DNA of 64,000 nucleotides from contig CM031864.1 of NCBI GenBank assembly GCA_018697195.1, positions 26,818,944 to 26,882,943 on the forward strand, in the 5' to 3' direction. Below the pieces are notes generated by a model that saw only the letters and a program-made list of their open reading frames with translations, was not told the DNA's origin and did not search any database. Shown here piece by piece: positions 24,505-36,266 of this stretch. The translations under genes were made by a program, and so were the position numbers. The DNA comes from Certhia americana (lineage: Eukaryota; Chordata; Aves; Passeriformes; Certhiidae). The first letter of the stretch is position 1, and each line of letters starts with the position of its first letter.

Positions 24505-24934
24505 CAAAACAACTTTCTAATGATTTATTAAACCTTAAATAACTCCAGTGAGAAACTTTTACACATATTTGATCAAGACAGAAATATACACATCAATACA
24601 CTGCACAGATTTTGCTCTGCTCACTAGCTGATGAGACAGAGCTGCTTAGCAAGAATCCCAGGGGAGACACCATCCTTGCAACACTTCCAGTTCAATTTCT
24701 CAGGCTTGAAGGGCCTGCAGTCTTAAAACTTATGGGTTGCTATTGCAGATGAATTTCTGAATCTATTAAAGGTTTGTGAAATACTAATCTACATAAAATG
24801 GAAAAAAAGCATAGAAAAACACTGTAAAAACCAAAGTGATGCTAGTCCTTGTTCCTCTCAACTGTGGCACTCATTTCTCCATCTCCTTTCACTGCTGACA
24901 CTTCACTGGGAAGGGAAAAAACAACCACCATCAC
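24505..24934 (-). other. Candidate terminal exon with poly(A) signal (weak)
   Basis: On the minus strand a pyrimidine tract and TTTAG acceptor (exon base 1 at 24934) are followed by 30 codons and a TAG stop (24842-24844). A second tract ending CCCAG (exon from 24905) is also usable. The last residues read GDGEMSATVERNKD. The codons are unlike the surrounding AT-rich noise, with few T-rich triplets. About 310 bases downstream lies AATAAA (plus-strand TTTATT, 24524-24529) followed by a T/G-rich run, as expected of a cleavage site. I do not recognise the peptide and found no upstream exon; a CR1 ORF2 fossil lies just upstream at 25078-25266. Acceptor, short frame and AATAAA can co-occur by chance in AT-rich DNA, so this is only a candidate. 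Confidence 0.22.
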
Positions 24935-25077
24935 CTAAAGGGGAAAAAAAAGTGTTACATTTCATGCTTGTTTAGTTTGCAGCAGCTTAAACAGAAACTG
25001 AGCATTTGGAAGACAGTAGGATATGATCCTAGTACAGTTATTATCTGGATTTTATGTCTTTGGCTTTTTATAGCGAA

Positions 25078-25266
25078 TCACTGAATGACTCCTTGCACCA
25101 TTTACCAATGGGCCCACTTTTTTCCTAATCTTCCATTTGCTGCTCACATCCACATAGAAGACCTTTTTGTTGCCCTTCACATCCCCTTCCAAACCCAACT
25201 TTGGGCTTTAGCTTTTCTAACCCCATCCCTGCATCCTCAAACTTGAGCCCCCTCTGGGGTATTAGG
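25078..25266 (-). pseudogene. CR1 LINE ORF2 fossil (linker before the reverse transcriptase)
   Basis: Translating the minus strand gives pieces, in more than one frame, that match the CR1 ORF2 region between endonuclease and reverse transcriptase: KFEDAGMGLEKLKPKVG, then a shifted GNKK-type stretch, then SSKWKIR and VGPLVNG (family form roughly SSKRKTRENVGPLLNG). The frame changes inside the block, so it is dead. It lacks both the rest of ORF2 and the CR1 3' end, which makes it an internal remnant. The 74-aa frame at 25125-25349 is a part of it. Confidence 0.7.
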
Positions 25267-27374
25267 AATGCAACTGCTAAAATTAATTGCTGAAGCCTGA
25301 AAACCTTTGAAGTTTTCACTTCTAGCTCTCTTGTAAAAGCATAAAACAACCACCTAAAATAAAGAGTATATCTTTTATGGCTGGATCTCCCAATATGCCA
25401 CTACATCTTTAATCCCACCTTTTAATTTCTACTTAAGCAAGTAAAAATAATTTTAAAAAAACTACCTTGGAGAATGTGTTAGATTGTTTTCAGACTTTTA
25501 GGAATCAACTTTTTTTTATCTTTTCTTTCACTGCAATTATCGAAATAGATGATTTAAAATTTCAGTGATCGATCAAAGCCTGTCCTCATTCTTCCACCCA
25601 ACTCACAGTTTTTCTCTAAATCAATTTGCCCAGATCTGCCTACAATGTAATACTTTTTCAGGTTTTAGCTAATTAGATTTTGCCAGGTCTTGTGCATTTT
25701 CAGTTGTTCAATCTCTATCAATCACTTTAATTGGAGCAAAGAAGCAGCGGTCTGCATGATCTTGCTATTCAGTGTAGTCAGCTAGTCTGTCAAAGAAGTT
25801 AGATTGTGCTTGTTTTCCATTTTATTTATTTATTTCAAGCAATATTGGTGAAATTGCAAGGGCTGATATGATTTAGAGGTACTGTTTTGATTGAGGAGTT
25901 ACAGGCAAATTAATGATTATTGAGAGGCAATATGGAGCATAATTTTGCAAGTGTCACCTACTTTTTAAATATCCAGAAATTAGTTATTTCTCCCTTTATT
26001 TCTCCTCCCTCTATCTAAAGGAACTGAAATTAGGCGTATTCATGCAGTACATCTGTTTCCACCCATTTTCATGAAGTTTGACTGCAATCAGACTTTGCTG
26101 AAGTGCAACCCTGTTCTGAAAAGCAATATTCAGTCACTTGAACTACAAAACCCTGTTGTATTCCCCCACAGAACAAATTCAGCCTCTTTATCAGGGAAAA
26201 GAAACTGCCATGAATTATTACTGCACCTCTCCATTCCCCAAGTCCTGGGAGTTAAAAGAGAATAATTGCTGCTGTGCAGCTAAATTAAAAGTGTTGTGTA
26301 AGCTTGGTATTGGCACCTTGCAGCTCAGTTATTTTCAGGGGTAGTTGTTTAAGGGGCTGGTTAAATTAATTCTATATCAATTCCTCTTCATGGATTTCCC
26401 TCTCAGTGGCAAATTTAAACTCATTAAGTGCTTTTCCATTGCCCTTGTCTATTGAAAATGGACAATTTAAAAAAAATCTCAGGTTGACAGGGAGTTTATA
26501 TGGGAAGCAGTCATGAATTATGTGCTCTTTAGTATCATCTATAAACAATATATTCCAGTAAAAAAGCCTTCCCAAGGAAAAGATATTCAGCTATCCTCTT
26601 AGAAAGTACCCCACTGTTGCTCTACTGCACAGTTCATGCAAGAGCTGCCTAGTGTTCGGGTAACTAAACAACACACATCTCTTGCTGGCAGATCAGTTCT
26701 GCAGCTAAAGATAAACAAGTTAAAATATGCAAAAGTTTGGTTGACTCCTGGAATACTTGGGGAAATTTAGGAGAACATATGGTGAAACAATCTGGCTGTA
26801 TTAATTTCAAGAAGTCTTTCTCACAGAGTAAATGATGTAATTCCCAATATATAGTTCTCTTGAAAATTAAAATGTTTGCCTAATGCATGAAGTTCAAACA
26901 GTCTTCAAACTTCCAGAGCCAAGTCCTCGGAAGTATATGAGTTAAATTTTCTTTATATCACTCACTACCTCAGATTTTTACACTAAAAAAATAACTCTGC
27001 TACCAGATCTGTTCTCCAAGATTAAATTACTCTAGAAATTAATAACCTAAAATTAGCCTGTTTCTGAACACAGTACCAAGTCCACCTACAGGAAAGTGTA
27101 TTTATTTCTTGCTTCTAAAAGTTGAAGTAAAACTCTGTGTGAGGTTGATAACTCTTTATTTATTAATTCATGGGAGCGACATGGGCAACTGAATATTTTT
27201 ACCCAATTTATTTCATTGTTTGGTGGTGAGGAGAATTTATTTATCAAGAAAGTGAGTTTGAAACTGTTTATTATTGTTTATTATTATTATTGTTTGCTAT
27301 TAAAGAATCAGCCCAAGTACAGTTATGAAAGTCCATTGGCACAGGTCTACTGAGCAGCTGGTAACAAATATTTG
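25267..27374. other. Unique AT-rich DNA, nothing recognised
   Basis: No repeat family or plausible exon identified. A short TTATTATTG-type run lies at 27270-27300. Confidence 0.5.
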
Positions 27375-27452
27375 CAGAGCTAGGAGCTGGACTCTATGGT
27401 CCTTATGTATCCCTTCTGGCTGGGGATATTCTGTGATTTCATCATTCTATGA
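27375..27452 (+). mobile_element. CR1 LINE 3'-end fragment (same subfamily as 14630-14713)
   Basis: Plus strand: 'gagctaggagctggactcta', 'tggtccttatgtatcccttc' and 'tggctggggatattctgtga', ending 'cattctatg'. It has the 'ggagctggact' and 'gggatattctgtga' hallmarks of this CR1 subfamily. Confidence 0.82.
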
Positions 27453-27976
27453 AGTGTATTTCTGGCGCTGATTTTGAAATAGTATTCATAGACAAAGCTG
27501 CATTATTTGTGTTCAGACAGATGGAAAATACATGAAACAAACCCAAACTCACTCATTTCTAGGAAATGTGCTTGGACAGAAATGAATGCAGGTTACTTTG
27601 TACTAATTGGATTGGTTTCAGGAACTGTGAAGCAGATTTTGTTCCTGCTCACTCTCTATAGATAAGTCCCAGAATCTGCAATATTCATATTCAATCTGAG
27701 CAAATACTACCAGACTGGAATAAGTATTAATCCACAGAAATTATGGTGTGCAACCAATTATATTTCAGTTCATTTCAAATCTACCTATGTCCCTAATCAG
27801 TGGATAATCTTTTGAAATTATTTCCGTAATCATCCAAAGAAAGCAATCTGATAATACACAGCATTTTCTTGCTGGACAATGGTTTCTTCTTCCTGGGAAG
27901 TTACATGGGCAGTTGAATTACTTCAGGCCAAATTAATAAACCTGCTAAATGGCAAAACATCCTTTGATTCATACAA

Positions 27977-28085
27977 TCAAGGAATCATGGAATTGTTAAG
28001 GTTAGAAAATATCAGCAAGTTCCACCTTTGTCCAAATTCCCCATTCTCACTAAATCATGACACATTTGCTGGATGTCAACGTCCA
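27977..28085 (-). mobile_element. Decayed CR1 LINE 3'-end fragment
   Basis: The plus strand shows 'ggaatcatggaattgttaag', 'gttagaaaatatcagcaag' and later 'cactaaatcatgacac', corresponding to the CR1 subfamily with 'attaaggttggaaaagacc' and 'actaaaccatgtcc'. It is diverged; the right edge is approximate. Confidence 0.65.
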
Positions 28086-30128
28086 TCACTTTATTCGACA
28101 TCGGACAATTTGTTTAATTTATCTATTCTACAAAACTGCCTCATCTAAAAGAGGATACATTTATGCATCTGTGAAAGATCAGGTGGATGGCAGAGTTGAG
28201 GAATGGCTTCTAGGGTTTTCCTGCAGTGCAGAAAAGAGACTGAGCTGGGCAATGACGTGGCAGAAGGAAAAGGAATCATTCCATGTTTCTCCCAGGATGA
28301 TCCCTGGGGATGGTGGCACACACAGTTCAAGGCTAACAAACCCAGCTTTGGCAATGGATTTATGGGAGCTGTGGGACGTGTTATCACAGAACAGCGTAGG
28401 GTAAAATGTAAGGGAAAACTGAGCAGGAATATTGGAGAGCAAAGCACTGGAGGGTTAGGAGAGGTGTTTAATGACATGTTTTGTCTCCTGAACGTCTTTG
28501 GTCAGAGGTTGGGACAACAATATATTCAGGGGAGTGTGTACCATTGTCTTTTTCTTGTGTTTTCCCTTCTGAATCTGTGTTGCCCGCTGCTGAAAAGAAG
28601 AGATTCTGTCTAAATGGCCAGTGAGCTGCTGCCCTACAGCTACCCTGGTGTTTGCTAGGGAGCTTCAGTGTGAAACTCTTCAATTTATTCTGTAGAGCAG
28701 CATTTATTGCAGTAAGGCTCCATCACCTATCAGCTTAGAGTAATTATTCCTGTCTCTACCCAGGAAAGCTCAACAATCCATCTTGGCCAAGAGAAATCCA
28801 CATATTTTGTGAAAAGTGGCCCTGTCAGAGCTCAAAACCCTTACCTACAGCAAAATCCATGTTAATGGTGCAGAGTAATCTATATCTGCTTGTGTGAATG
28901 TATTACCATTGATAATGGAATTTGAGATAGTCATGATGGAGGTGTTTAGAAAACTAATAATCAAACTACTTTTAAAATCAAAAAAATTAAAGGTCATTAA
29001 ATTCCTTCATAGACAATACATTTCCTAACCAGTTGTTTGTTCTTAGACATTATTTGCCATCAGCTCTACAAATGCAGAGCTGCTGGTCTGCAAAAATTGC
29101 TTTTAAATTATCTAGAGGCGCTGCTGCCATGGAGCTGGTGCCATAGAAATGGTGGAGGACACAGTCCTCCAAGGTTCTTGGGCACCTAGGCCTTGAGAGC
29201 TCAGTTGGGAGAGGAATAGAATCCAATGTGAACCGTTTTCTTTTCTTCAATGTTTTTTTCTTTGTTACATTTGTGATATTTTTATGTTTCTGTCCAAATC
29301 CCCTAAAGTGGAACCTAAGCTGTTACTCACATTAATTTGGTTTTCTGGTTTCACCAAATATCCATTTTGTCTCTTGGGGGGAAGTTCTGCCCTTTTGCAT
29401 CCTTTTATGCTCATCTTTTCCTTAGCCTGGCAATTTTTATCACTGGCCTGTCTCATATTTGTTGCTGTCTCAGTGGTTACATTGCTCATTCTTCTGTTCC
29501 AGTGTGTCTGGATTTGTCAACCCTGCTTACAGTCCCTGGTTATACTATGTTACCACACTTACTGGTTTGTTCTGAGCCCAAACATATTAATTATATTCTG
29601 TCTAATAATAATTTATTGGTGTCACATGCCTCTGCTTCGGCTGCATGGAGAGTGACTTTTCTAGCTGCTGTTGTTTGTTGTAGAGACTATTCTGAAATGC
29701 CCCAAAGTCACTTTGAGAAGCTGGAGAAAGTTAAAGTTCACATAATAAAATAAACTGTTTGAAAACCACATTTGTGCCAGAAACCCTCTAAGGCAGATTT
29801 CCAGTGTAAAAAACTGAGTTCCTGCCACTTACAGCTTTACCTCTGGAAGTTGTGAGCGCAGCCTGAGCCAGTTTTGGCCTTTCTATCAACCACATGGAAC
29901 ACTGTGGCATGTGGATAAAGGGCAAATTCCAAATGATTTGAGGGAGGTTGATCTTATTAATGCAGACACAACCTAACAGATACAAAGCTTGCAATTCTCC
30001 TTCTATTAAAAGAGTGCTGACTACTAATCTAATGAACTAGATTTTATCATCCAGAAATAAAAAGTGTAATTTTAATTCAACCTTTGCAGTGTTTATAATC
30101 CCCAGAAGTTGTTATTTTATTTATTCTT
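28086..30128. other. Unique DNA with overlapping chance frames
   Basis: Frames of 136 aa (plus, 28203-28613) and 110 aa (minus, 28145-28477) share the same bases, and two hydrophobic frames (123 and 138 aa) overlap at 29284-29753. None shows a signal peptide followed by a known domain, and the hydrophobicity follows from T-rich sequence. Confidence 0.4.
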
Positions 30129-30245
30129 TAAAAAAAAAACAAAAAAAAAAAACCAACAAAAAACCAAAAACAAAACCAAAAACAAAAACAAAAACAAAAA
30201 AAAAAAACAAAAAAACGAAAAAAAAACACAAAAAAAAAAAAAAAA
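30129..30245 (+). repeat. A-rich (AAAAAC)-like low-complexity tract
   Basis: About 115 bases of A runs broken by single C or CC, with one short stretch of regular ACAAAA units near 30171-30197. No G occurs except one. The lysine-rich frames of 75 and 71 aa here are translations of the tract, not proteins. Confidence 0.9.
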
Positions 30246-30520
30246 CCCACCAAACCCAAACAATCTCTTTGTTACCCAGACAAAAGCAGGTGGAGAAACC
30301 TGTCGAGAATTCTTAAATTTTTAACATTTTTTTTTGCCATGCTGCCAGGTATGCCTGCTCTTCCAGGTACAAATAATTTGAATTTATTCTTCTAGCTGCT
30401 CTCTCAAGCCCCAGAACTTCTTTATGACTATAACCTTCAACTCTTACCACCTAAATTGCTAATCGTTTGGCTAGTTCCTTTCTTAAAAAGTGTGTGAAGT
30501 TAAAGAAAATCCTATCAGAT

Positions 30521-31240
30521 ACTGTAATGGGATAGAGAGCTCCAGTCAGTGATGTCAGTGGCCAGGATTTTGGAGGACAGGGGAGAACTGTACAGGGCTG
30601 CTCTACTGTGAAAATATGTTTAAGAGGGGGAAAACACTTGCATAGGCAGTGAGGAGTGAAAGGGAAGAAGTCAGATAAAAAATGTAGACAATGAAGGTCA
30701 AAAGAGAAGAAGTGGAAGAAGATTTTCCAGATGGTGGAGCAGAGTTTACCCTGCCTCTCATGGAAGAGACCCCAGTGGAACAGGTATTCCCCCAGAGCCT
30801 GTGGAGAAGACCGTGGTAAAACTGAATCCCACCCCAGAGCAGGGTTATCCTGCAGGATTGCAGCTCATGGGCACATACAGGGGGAAAGTGGGAAGAGGAA
30901 GGAGAGACAGAGGTAAAATATCATGGACCAGCCAGAGCTCCCCATCCTCTATCCCCCCTGTATGGGGGGGATGTTTGGGAGGATGCAGAGGAGCTGGGAA
31001 TGAAGGTGGTTTTTAATTTACTTCTCACTGCCCAACCCTATTTTAATTGTCAATCAGTTGTATTAGTTTCCTCTAGATAACTCCCTTTTGGCTATGAAGG
31101 TAATTGGTAAATGATCACCCCACCCCCCCCCCTTTATCTTGACGCAGGGGTTTTTTTCATCTTACTTTCTTCCCAGAGCTGAGAGATGGAGTGAAAGAGC
31201 AGATGGGTGGGTGTCTGGCAGCACAGCTAAAATTGGATAA
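30521..31240 (+). mobile_element. Avian ERVL-like LTR, nearly full length, 3' end eroded
   Basis: Recognised by its order of blocks: 'cagtggccaggattttggag' (U3), 'agaagtggaagaagattttc', 'gtgggaagaggaaggagaga', 'agctgggaatgaaggtggtt', 'taatttacttctcactgccc', 'aaggtaattggtaaatgatc', 'tttatcttgacgcaggggtt', 'gctgagagatggagtgaaag' and 'gggtgggtgtctggcagc'. This matches a widespread avian ERVL LTR; the usual final bases, which resemble AACCCACCACA, are lost. A run of 10 C lies at 31123-31132. No TSD could be assigned. The related 3' fragment at 47515-47668 keeps the terminus that is missing here. Confidence 0.75.
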
Positions 31241-31904
31241 GTTCTTCAATCAAAATCAAAAGCCCAGTTTGAGAAGCTGGAGAAAGTAAAATTTGGTCCC
31301 TGCAAAAGATTTCTGGTGTATGTTTCTGGGAGAAAAGAAAAGAGGAAGGAAGGGAAGGCACAGTCCTCAGGGAACTAAGCTATTTGCCTGATACAATTGG
31401 TGAAGAAATAGTTGCCTGAAATATTAAGCCTTCACTTTATTGCTGAGACTTTGTTTTCATCAGCTGTATAAACCCACAATAACCTCATGCCTTCTAAGGT
31501 TTCTCCAGGAACTGCTGTCTGTTTTACCCCTTGGGGCTGACCCCAGCTCCCAGAGCTGGATCTCTACCACATCACATGGCATTCTAAATTTAAGATTTAC
31601 TAATTCCAGTCTCTGAAAGATTTTATAGTGCTGTGGCCTGTAGGTGACACTTCATTCAATTCTGTCACTGTCCCTTTCTTTCTGGCACTTTTCTTTATTC
31701 AAAATGAAGAGCATGAGCACAAATTGTAAGTGAAATTTTCATACAACTACTCAAGTGTTTTACACCCTGGATTTTCTTGTCAGAGTGGTACAAGTGGGAA
31801 GAACTACTCATGTTCTCTTGCAGAAAACTACAGAGGCTGCAATATTTAAAACTGTTTATGAACTTGGGCAACCTTTATGTCTTCTTTTCTTGGGTTTTCT
31901 TGGT
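31241..31904. other. Unique DNA, nothing recognised
   Basis: At 31268-31287 there is a 20-base stretch (beginning TTTGAGAAGC) identical to one at 29712-29731, on the other side of the ERVL-like LTR. No other feature seen. Confidence 0.5.
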
Positions 31905-31965
31905 TTCTTTTTTTTGTTGTTGGTGGTGGTGGTTTTTGGTTTTTGTTTTTGTTTTTTTTTTTTTA
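31905..31965. repeat. T-rich tract with (GGT)n and (GTTTTT)n
   Basis: TTGTTG, four GGT units, then GTTTTT units ending in a run of about 14 T. Simple-sequence DNA. The 81- and 72-aa frames over it are low-complexity translations. Confidence 0.85.
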
Positions 31966-33363
31966 AATGGGAAACACATCAGTGTAGCCAGTTAATGTAA
32001 AGTGTTCATTTAAACAGTGCCAGAAATTATTTCTCAAACAATAAGGCAGAACCAGATCTTTTAGCCCAGATTTTAAAATCTGAGCACATAGGCACTGTTC
32101 TTCTCCACCTTCTCAGGCGTAGGAGTAAATGTAAACTGCACTTTTAGATGTTAAAACATGATTGGTACATAATGTAGTCTTTTCATTCAATTCAATAGCT
32201 GCAGGATGAGAAATGGGTTCTTCAAAAGAATGTAAAGGGGAAAAAATTACAGGGAATTTCAGTTTTACTTTAATAGACTTAAGATAATATGAGTACTTGA
32301 ACCAACGCCAGGGGAAGCTTGGTAAGAGAAATAAATAAATAAATAAACTATAGAACCATAGGAACAAAACCTACATGTTTTGTGCTAGCTTTTTAGGAAG
32401 TTGTTTTTTTTTTTTTTTTTAGGATTTTTTTTCAAGTATATCCCTCTCATTTTCTATTAGAAGAATATATTGAACTATTTCTCTGGTTGTATTTGCTGTT
32501 CATTCTAAACTATTAGTAGTCAAAAGGCAAAAGTACCTCTTAGTAATTAAGTACAGTTCTTAATTGTCTTGCTGGTAGGATGGATGGAGCTAGCTGAACT
32601 TAAAAGACAGGAATTGTTGATTTAAGTGTTGCTGTGTTATTTTAACACAGCCACTTAAGCTATTTTTTAAATGGTGTAATAGGTGTTTAAATGTTAATGC
32701 TTCATTCTTTCCTTACAATTAATTTGGCATAGTGTCCCAAATGAATGAATTATTAGGTAAAACTAATTCATATTCAACCAATAATTGAAGGTACTTTCTC
32801 AGTTAAAAGAGTCATCTACTTGTTTTCTCCTAAAAAGATAAGAAAAATCCTATTGGTAAGGATAAACCTATTTCCTTCAACTTAATTTTTAATAAACTAA
32901 GTTACATCAGCTAGGAATTTTCTTCAATGGACATTTTTTTAAAATACCAAAGTTATTCCAGGTTAAAAGAACAGTGCAATTATACATTCATTCTTTTGAA
33001 TGGAAATTAGGAGAAAATGTGAGGGACAATAAGAACAGTCCAGTAAAGTGTGTTTGTGGTCAACTCTGTGGGATCTTCTCCTGCTGAGAATCCAAGAGCA
33101 AGGTACTTCATAAGATAAATAATTTCTACGGGATTAAGGTCTACAGAAGGAAGGGAGGGAAATAGGGAATGGAATGGTAGTGGGCTCCAAGCTGTGAAGA
33201 TAATACACAAAAGTCAGAGAGATTTCTCAAAAAAAGCTTTTCATGACAATCCTCACAGACTGCAGAGCGGTCATGTGGATCTTGAAACACACCAAAGATT
33301 CCCAGACTCTCTGCAACCTGTTCAAATATTTAAACATAATGGCTTGGGGCTTTTTACTTTATT
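31966..33363. other. Unique AT-rich DNA with short simple repeats
   Basis: Holds a (AAAT)n of about 19 bases at 32329-32347, a T run at 32404-32420, the 16-base perfect palindrome CAGATTTTAAAATCTG at 32058-32073 and a compact hairpin at 32622-32658 listed separately. No gene or dispersed repeat seen. Confidence 0.5.
32622..32658. other. Compact inverted repeat / hairpin
   Basis: Arms TTAAGTGTTGCTGTGTTA (32622-32639) and TAACACAGCCACTTAA (32643-32658) pair over 16 bases with one 2-nt bulge and a 3-nt TTT loop. The stem is too short for a typical microRNA precursor. No function can be assigned. Confidence 0.75.
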
Positions 33364-33755
33364 CCGAGATGGACTTTAAAGCCTGTCCAGTCCCATCCCC
33401 TGCCATGGGCAGGGACACCTTCCACTAGCCAGGCTGCTCATCCCCATCCAGCCTGGCCTTGGATACTTCCAGGGATCCAGAAGCAGCCACAGCTTCTCTG
33501 GGCACCCTGTGCCAGATCCTCCCCACCCTCACAGAGAGCAATTCCTTCCCAATATCCCATCTAACCCTGCCCTCTGGCAGTGGGAAGCCATTCCCCCCTG
33601 CCCTGGGACTCCATCCCTTGTAAACAGTCTCTTTCCATGTTTCCTGTCAGCTCCTTCAGAGTCAAGATTATGTCATCCCAAAACTTCTTTTCTCCAGGCT
33701 GAATTCCCAATTATCCCAGCTTTTCCTCTGCTCCAACCCTCTAATCATTAAATCC
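33364..33755 (-). mobile_element. CR1 LINE, longest 3'-end copy in the window (~390 bp)
   Basis: The plus strand carries, in reverse-complement order, 'ccctgccatgggcagggaca', 'ccttccactagccaggctgc', 'cagcctggccttggatactt', 'gccacagcttctctgggcac', 'cctccccaccctcacagaga', 'cccaatatcccatctaaccc', 'gtaaacagtctctttccatg', 'ttctccaggctgaattccca' and 'tccaaccctctaatcatt'. The terminal 'gaatggtttggg' segment is replaced by decayed sequence at 33364-33385. Confidence 0.92.
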
Positions 33756-35017
33756 AGCCACTACAGAGTAGTAACCCATTCTTCTTCCGTGTAGCTCTTG
33801 ACTGGTTAATCAGGAACTCTCAGTAGAAAAGTGAGGAATAACTTTTCTTTCATGGCAGTTGCAGGATTATGGTCTAAATATTTGTATTTGCCTTGTGAAG
33901 TTTGCAATGTAACATAAATAAATGATCACACTATTGAAAATTAAATGTTATGTAGCAACTAACTCATTTGCAGTCATTCAGCACTTACTAGTTTTTACAC
34001 TAATTGCTCTATGAAATCAATGAATTTACAGAGCTCTTTGAGTCTCACATTTCTTGGCAAAACACATTGCAAGGAGCCAATAAAAGTGGCTCGCAAGTGA
34101 CATCTGATATGAGACATCTTGCAAATCTCTGCCTAAGGACAGTGGATGCCATGCACTGGACTTTTCCATGAGTAGGCTGCCTCCATTGTAAAAAAGTAAG
34201 CTCAGAATTATTTACTTCTTTAATTTCCTCAACTTTAGCCTTATTTTATTGGATGACACAAGAAGAATCAGCATATAGATCTTTAGGTATGTGCTGTCTT
34301 TTCCCGTTTATCAGGGTAGAGTGCTGGCTTTTTGGAGAATATATTTTAACAGATCTGCTCATGAACAGAAAACCTGAACTTTAAAAATTAGAGTTTAAAG
34401 TCCATCTGGAAGAAAAATTAATGATTATATATTCAAAAGGAAAGACTGTTAGTCTAAGTTGGAGTTCTCTGACTCTTGTTTTCACAGAGAGCTCATTGAT
34501 ATTTATAGAAGTAACACATACATCCACACATATCCCTGAAATTTAAGGCTAAATTGAGATCACTGCTTTTATTTCCATTTGAGCTTTTCTGTTGAAGTCA
34601 CTGAGGATTCATGATAAAAAAAGAGCTGTGTGGAAGCATAAGTTGTATTTAATGTCTGTGTGTGCATGGTGCACCAGGAGTTTCGTAATCAGAACAGCAG
34701 CATGTGGGCAAAAGCTTTTGTCTACTGGGTAGTGAGAATTTCCAAAAGAAAAAGAATATTTGTTTAGGGAGGCCTTGTAATAATGGGGTTTGTGGAGTTG
34801 TTTATTCCTTGCCTATTTGCATGTAATCTTTCATGACAAATATGACTTTCCAGGTTAAATTTCCTTGATTTCTATTTCAGCATTTAGGCATGCTGGCTCC
34901 AAAGTCTTAGTCACTTTTTTTCCCAGATTAAATGAAATTAACTTCTTCCATGTAGTTTTACAGTTTTAACACAATTAACATATTCTGAACCACATATAAA
35001 CAGGCAGATGGTGTCAT
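33756..35017. other. Unique AT-rich DNA, nothing recognised
   Basis: No dispersed repeat, RNA gene or reading frame above about 60 aa. Confidence 0.5.
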
Positions 35018-35136
35018 CATCTTGGGGGCTTGGAGCAACCAAGGAAGGTGTCCCTGCACACAGCAGGGGGTGGAACAAGATGATCTACACGGTCCCTTCC
35101 AACCCAAACCATTCTGGGATTTTGTGATTCATGATC
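35018..35136 (+). mobile_element. CR1 LINE 3'-end fragment
   Basis: Plus strand: 'gggggcttggagcaaccaag', 'gaaggtgtccctgcacacag', 'ggtggaacaagatgatctac' and 'gtcccttccaacccaaacca', ending 'ttctgggattttgtgattc'. Confidence 0.9.
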
Positions 35137-36266
35137 AAGAACAATACATATTTTTATGTAAGTCCTCCATAGTTTCCATCGTAACTGCCCTTTCACTTTT
35201 TCTTGCAGGTTGTTGGCTTTTTTGTGAATAGAGTCTGTAAGTGTGGCTTTGCCTCCAGGAGATGACAGTGGTAGGGGATTTATAGCAACGTGTCACGTGT
35301 CAACTCTATTCATCAGGTCCTTTAGATAAAGATGAGTTAAACAATGTCTGATTAAAAGCCAGGAATTAAGGCCTTAAGATGCAAAGAGAAGACTATTGCT
35401 TATCATTCTGCATGCAGTTTAAATGACTGGTTCTACAATAAAATGCTCCTGAAAATTGTTTTACACAGAGTTTCCCTAAAAATCAGTAGTTTTCTCTCCG
35501 TATCAGTCTGTGTTCTAGCAGAAGAAGCTGACAGCTGAATGGCTTAATTCTTCCTGCCCTTCAACACTGTTCACATCCCTGGCTGCTGCTTTGAATGGTA
35601 TTTTCATTTATTATTGACTTCCAATTTGATATTAATTTGCAACAGAAAGAGCTGATCAAAATCATATCAAGGGAAGATCACTCCTATCTCAGTGCAGTTT
35701 CCTGTTGCTATGGGAACTGAGAAGAGATGAGGTTTACACAATTAACCAAAGTCTAGAATAATTCTGGATGTAATCTGATGCTCATATGTCTACATGCATG
35801 AACACACGGCCACAGACACAACATGTAGAATCAGAAAATATCTGCATAAAATATCCACATCCCATTCCTGATATGGAAGGAAGATGCTCCTGGTTGTTAG
35901 ACCTTACCTGTGTCTCAGTCTCTTGCTGCACAAACAATAGGCATTTCTCATGTCTGATCAAGTGCTTCTCATTGCAGAGCCCTAAAGTCTGGAGAAAATC
36001 TGCAGTGATTCCAGGTATCCCAGACAGGACCAGAATTCATCTTGAGAGTCCTGCGGCTCATGCTTTATCCCACTTCCAGCTGTTTCACACTAGACAGCTT
36101 TGAGGGATGTAGAAAGCAGCCTAAAATAAAAGAATCCCCCAGAATTCCTGGGATCATCATAAAGAGAAGAACCTCAGTGTTCTGGAATGTGTCAGATCAG
36201 GGTAAGTTGTTGGAAATTCATTCAGGTTGCTGCTGTGCTTCCTCATTCTGTGCGTCATCTGCTAGG
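35137..36266. other. Unique DNA, nothing recognised
   Basis: A 105-aa frame (plus, 35786-36103) and a 77-aa frame overlap in different frames without a known motif. No repeat seen. Confidence 0.45.

Noticed and set aside
28145..28613. 136-aa plus and 110-aa minus frames
   Set aside because: They share bases on opposite strands; no recognisable domain and no splice or poly(A) context.
29284..29753. Two overlapping hydrophobic frames (123 and 138 aa), possible membrane protein
   Set aside because: The same bases are open in two frames, the hydrophobicity comes from T-rich sequence, and no topology or family pattern is visible.
30089..30324. Lysine/asparagine-rich frames of about 70 aa
   Set aside because: Translation of an A-rich low-complexity tract.
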